The notes under the pieces are model-generated. The model saw only the letters and a program-made list of their open reading frames with translations, searched no databases and was not told where the DNA came from. A program made the position numbers and the translations under genes. Below are positions 61,347-64,000 of a stretch of 64,000 nt of DNA, piece after piece. The stretch comes from Palsa-506 sp963836355 (lineage in GTDB: Bacteria > Actinomycetota > Actinomycetes > Streptosporangiales > Streptosporangiaceae), in contig CAWIJO010000029.1 in assembly GCA_963836355.1 (NCBI GenBank), positions 124,001 to 188,000 on the forward strand, in the 5' to 3' direction. Numbering within the stretch: the stretch's first letter is position 1; the number at the start of each line of letters is the position of its first letter.

Positions 61347-61974
61347 ATGCCAGACATCCAGGCCCCGAAGGACCAGACGCCGGAGCCGGCCGGAACCGGG
61401 TGGCGGCGCGGGCCGCTGTTCGCCCACCTGGCCGCGCTGGCCGCGCTGGCCGCCATCCCGGTCCACCTGTACTGGGGCTGGGCGGGATCTGGGGGCTGCC
61501 CGGCGGCGCCGCAACAGCTGACCTGCCCGGGATACACGCGACCAACCTGGCCATCTCGGTCCTGCTGGCGTGCGGGGCGCTGTTCCTGCTCGGGCTGACC
61601 CGGCCTGGTCGCGCCGGCTGCTGGCGATGCTTATGCTCGTGCCGGTGTGGGCCGGCGCGGTGGTGTGCATCTCGCACGCTCTGTTCGGCATCGCTGCCAA
61701 GGGCCTGTACGTGGCAGGCGCGCATGCTGCGGTCAGCTGGCCCGAGCATGGGCTGACGGCCGCGCAGAAGAACCTCGCGGCGCTCCGCGACCTCGGCATC
61801 TTCGAGCCCTGGTTCCTCGTCCTGGGACTGCTGCTGGCGCTGGCTGGCTACGGGTTCGCGCCTACCGCGACCGGGGGCCGCCAGTGGACGCTCTCGCTGC
61901 TCGTCGCGATCGTGCTGATCTGCGCGTTCGGTCTCGTCCTCGCCGTCACACATCACACCTTCGCGGTGTCCTGA
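61347..61974 (+). pseudogene. DUF3995-family membrane protein, two frameshifts
   Basis: ATG 61347 begins 'MPDIQAPKDQTPEPAGTGW' and a first helix 'GPLFAHLAALAALAAIPVHLYW'. Frame changes at about 61,480 and 61,610 are needed to continue 'GIWGLPGGAATADLPGIHATNLAISVLLACGALFLLGLTRP' and then 'LLAMLMLVPVWAGAVVCISHALFGIAAKGLYVAGAHAAVSWPEHG...FEPWFLVLGLLLALAGYGFA...LSLLVAIVLICAFGLVLAV'. Repaired, it is a four-helix DUF3995 protein of about 205 aa. Its 3' end overlaps the convergent LuxR relic. Confidence 0.75.
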
Positions 61975-62770
61975 GGCGACCGGCAGGCTGTACACGCCCC
62001 CGCGCTAACAGCATGTTCAGCTCGCGCGCCCGGGCGACGGCCTCAGTGCGGTTGGCCGCGCCGAGCTTGCCCAGGACATGGCCGACATGTTTCTTGACGG
62101 TGTCGAGGGTGACCACGAGCTCGGCGGCGATGGCCTGATTCGACCGGCCCGCCGCCAGCATTTCCAGGACCTCGAGCTCGCGTCTGGTCAGCGGGTCGAC
62201 GATGCCGGAAGGGACGGGATCGTGCGCTGGCCGTCCGGGGCCGAAGGCCCGCTGGAGCCGGGCCAGGTAGCCGAGCGGGACCTCGGCGGCTGCCCGGCCG
62301 GTGCGCTGGGCCGCGATGAGCCGGCCGAGCAGCGCGGCCATCGGCGCGCCCTCGTCGGCGAAGACCCGCACGTAACCCTGCGGGCAGGCGAGCGCAAGCG
62401 CCCCGGCGAGGGCCGTGACCGCGCATGCTTTATCGCCGCTGGCCGCCAGGGCCAGCGCCCTCAGCGCGCCAATCTCGATCAGGCTGCCGGTACGGTCCTG
62501 GGCGACCGCCGCGGCGTGCAGCCGGTCCAGGCAGCGCCAGCACCTGCCCAGGCCGGTCCTGGGCGAGCAGCACCCGGGCCAGCACCAAGCGCCCGGGCTC
62601 GCGCGCGTAGTCCGGCTCATCGTCCGGGCGAAGCCGTTGTCCTGCGCGAAACTGGCCGCGGCGGCCAGGTCACCTTGGGCCAGCAGCAGCCGGGCCCGCT
62701 GGCCGGTCTCGCGCTACCCGGTGACGCTGGCCGCGATGGCGCGTTCGGCCTCGGTGAGCCGCCCGCGCGT
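61946..62770 (-). pseudogene. LuxR-family (MalT/LAL-like) regulator, C-terminal relic
   Basis: 'RARLLLAQGDLAAAASFAQDNGF' and 'LARVLLAQD' TPR-like helices in one frame, then 'LDRLHAAAVAQDRTGSLIEIGALRALALAASGDKACAVTALAGALALACPQGYVRVFADEGAPMAALLGRLIAAQ' and the HTH 'PLTRRELEVLEMLAAGRSNQAIAAELVVTLDTVKKHVGHVLGKLGAANRTEAVARARELNML'. The HTH is intact, but the N-terminal ATPase is gone, a frameshift lies at about 62,600 and an in-frame stop at about 62,715. It is the better-preserved sibling of the relic at 60.1 kb. Confidence 0.8.
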
Positions 62771-62852
62771 AGCTATTCAGCCTGAGTGAGCTGGGCATGC
62801 TATCAGCGGGCGGGGATCGGCTGATGGTGATGAGTCGGTGCGGCGTAGGTAT

Positions 62853-63698
62853 TTAGCCGGGCCTGATGGCGCCGGGCAGCCAGGGTCCGTCGGTGAAGAG
62901 CTGGGTGAGGGCGTCGAGCTGGTCGATGCCCCATTTCGCGGCGGCCGGCAGGTAGGACTGCACTACGGCGAAGTCGGCGAGTCCTTCGAGGGTGCGCCAG
63001 CAGCCGCCGGAGGTGCGCATCTGTACTTTGACGGGGCGGACGTCGCGTTCCGCCTGGTTGCTGGTGAATCCGACGGCGAGGTCGGTGGTGAATCTCAAGA
63101 TCATGTCCTGGTGGTCGCGGAACCGGCGGGCGAGCCGGAGGCCGTCTTTGCCGGCCCGGCCGCGGCGGTGCTGGTTGTCGGCAATGCCCTTGGCGACCGC
63201 GCCGCGATACCAGGCGCGGATCTCGGCGAGCGCGGTGTCATCAAGGCTGGGTTTCCCGGCGGCGCGGGCGGCGGTGGCCTTCGCGTTCGCGTGGATGAGC
63301 AGGCCGGCCATGGACCGTGCCCAGATCTGCCCGTCCGGGTCGAGCTCGTGGACGCCGCGCAGGTCGCGCAGGCCGTGGGCGCCGCACCAAGCGTGCAGGG
63401 CGTTGCTGAGATGGGCGTATCCGGCGTAGCCGTCGCGGACGATCGTGCCGGCGTAGCCGGGGAGGATGCCGCCGGCGTCGATGTCCTCAGCGGCCCGGCC
63501 GCCGGTGTGCATGGCGGTGAGGAACTCGGTGCAGGCGACGTGCACGTAATGCAGTTTCCCGGCCGTGCGGGCGGGGGTCTCGTCGGCGTAGAGCACCGTG
63601 GCGTCGCGGAGCAGCGCCCGGACCCGGTCCGTGAACGGACCCAGCCGGGCGGCGGCCTTGCCGCGGACCCCGGCCACGAACCCGGCCGAGACCTTCAC
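62853..63698 (-). pseudogene. IS66-family transposase (TnpC), C-terminal part
   Basis: The C-terminal catalytic half of an IS66 transposase: 'LLRDATVLYADETPARTAGKLHYVHVACTEFLTAMHTGGR' (first Asp), 'PGYAGTIVRDGYAGYAHL' (second Asp), 'HAWCGAHGLRDLRGVHELD', 'DLAVGFTSNQAERDVRPVKVQMRTSGGCWRTLEGLADFAVVQSYL' (Glu in NQAERDVR). About 200 N-terminal residues (zinc-ribbon and HTH) are missing; the homology stops at 'LTGVKVSAGF' near 63,710, where unrelated sequence begins. No TnpA/TnpB partners are seen. Confidence 0.88.
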
Positions 63699-64000
63699 CC
63701 CGGTGAGCGAGATGGGAAGGTATACGCGAGAAACCGGCTTCGTTACGCCTCTTGATCCGTGACCAGCTCTAACCCGGTGGATTCGGGCTGGGTTGCGGCG
63801 CGTGCCCTGCCCGCTGCCTAGGGGCGGGGGAACTCCAGGCTGGGTCTTTCACGTCTGGGCCTGGAGGCCATGGTGAAGGTCTACGGCGTAGCCGTGGCGA
63901 TGCCGCAGGGGTAGAGCCGGGTGGTGCGACACGAAGTCGCAGGTGTTGAGTGGGCTAGCTATTGGAGGTTCGGCACATGTCGAAGGTGTAGCTCCGGGTC
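63699..64000. other. Right-edge stretch, no gene recognised; possible start of a structured RNA element
   Basis: No coding frame. GTGCGACACGAAGTCGC at 63924 begins with the GTGYG word of group II introns followed by a small perfect stem (GCGAC/GTCGC). The sequence ends too soon to confirm. Confidence 0.3.

Overview
The window is high-GC DNA from a large-genome soil-type actinomycete; the genus cannot be named from sequence alone. The evidence is GTG/ATG starts with GGAGG-type ribosome sites, 4-base ATGA/GTGA overlaps, a mycothiol-dependent (MDMPI) enzyme, an F420-type luciferase-like enzyme, an ECF42-type sigma factor with its YCII partner, and rifamycin phosphotransferase behind a rifamycin-associated element. 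No rRNA, intact tRNA, CRISPR array or ribosomal-protein gene is visible. It reads as an accessory region that is rich in insertion sequences and partly decayed: about ten transposable elements or their remnants occupy roughly a third of it, and at least a dozen other genes are frameshifted, truncated or split.

Layout. 1-3.2 kb: a large LuxR-type ATPase regulator running off the left edge, divergent from a small-protein/amidase operon. 3.6-4.4 kb: remnants of a MobF-type relaxase/helicase and of a glucose dehydrogenase. 4.5-9.5 kb: an IS3-family element whose orfA and orfB are separated by a three-gene cassette (tyrosine recombinase, small HTH-like protein, zinc-ribbon recombinase-like protein). 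9.5-13 kb: a DUF4386 protein, another IS3 element and an IS110 relic. 13.1-18.3 kb: a segment bounded by 29-bp direct repeats matching the 3' half of a tRNA-Ala(CGC), holding a dprA relic, a rifamycin-associated element, a rifampin glycosyltransferase remnant, rph and an MDMPI-family gene. 19.4-26.4 kb: the most gene-like stretch, with tautomerase/TetR, a DsbA-family oxidoreductase, methyltransferase-TetR-hydrolase, an MBL hydrolase and a VOC protein. 27-43 kb: IS630, IS110, IS3, IS1182, IS30 and IS4 elements separating isolated genes (DinB, F420-type oxidoreductase, membrane proteins). 43-48.7 kb: a membrane-anchored double peptidoglycan-binding protein, a broken integrase, and an ECF42/YCII operon divergent from a DUF6069 gene, both preceded by matching putative ECF promoters. 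49-56 kb: a DUF1905 protein, a frameshifted quinone reductase, a DUF389 membrane protein, and a DUF6247/RelE-like pair split by an IS1182 element. 55.6-59.8 kb: a decayed MMPL transporter next to an intact PadR-DUF1048-ABC transporter operon. 59.8-64 kb: two LuxR-regulator remnants around small genes that share a duplicated promoter segment, then a truncated IS66 transposase.

How genes work together. Three regulatory circuits can be read from sequence: the ECF42 autoregulon, with two promoters of identical spacing; PadR repression of a DrrAB-like exporter; and a TetR/tautomerase divergent pair around one long palindrome. The rph locus looks like a rifamycin-inducible resistance gene in which the element now serves rph after decay of an intervening glycosyltransferase gene. 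Mobile-element order can be partly reconstructed: clean target duplications date the IS4, IS630 and IS1182 insertions as comparatively recent, whereas the integrase, relaxase and dprA remnants are old.
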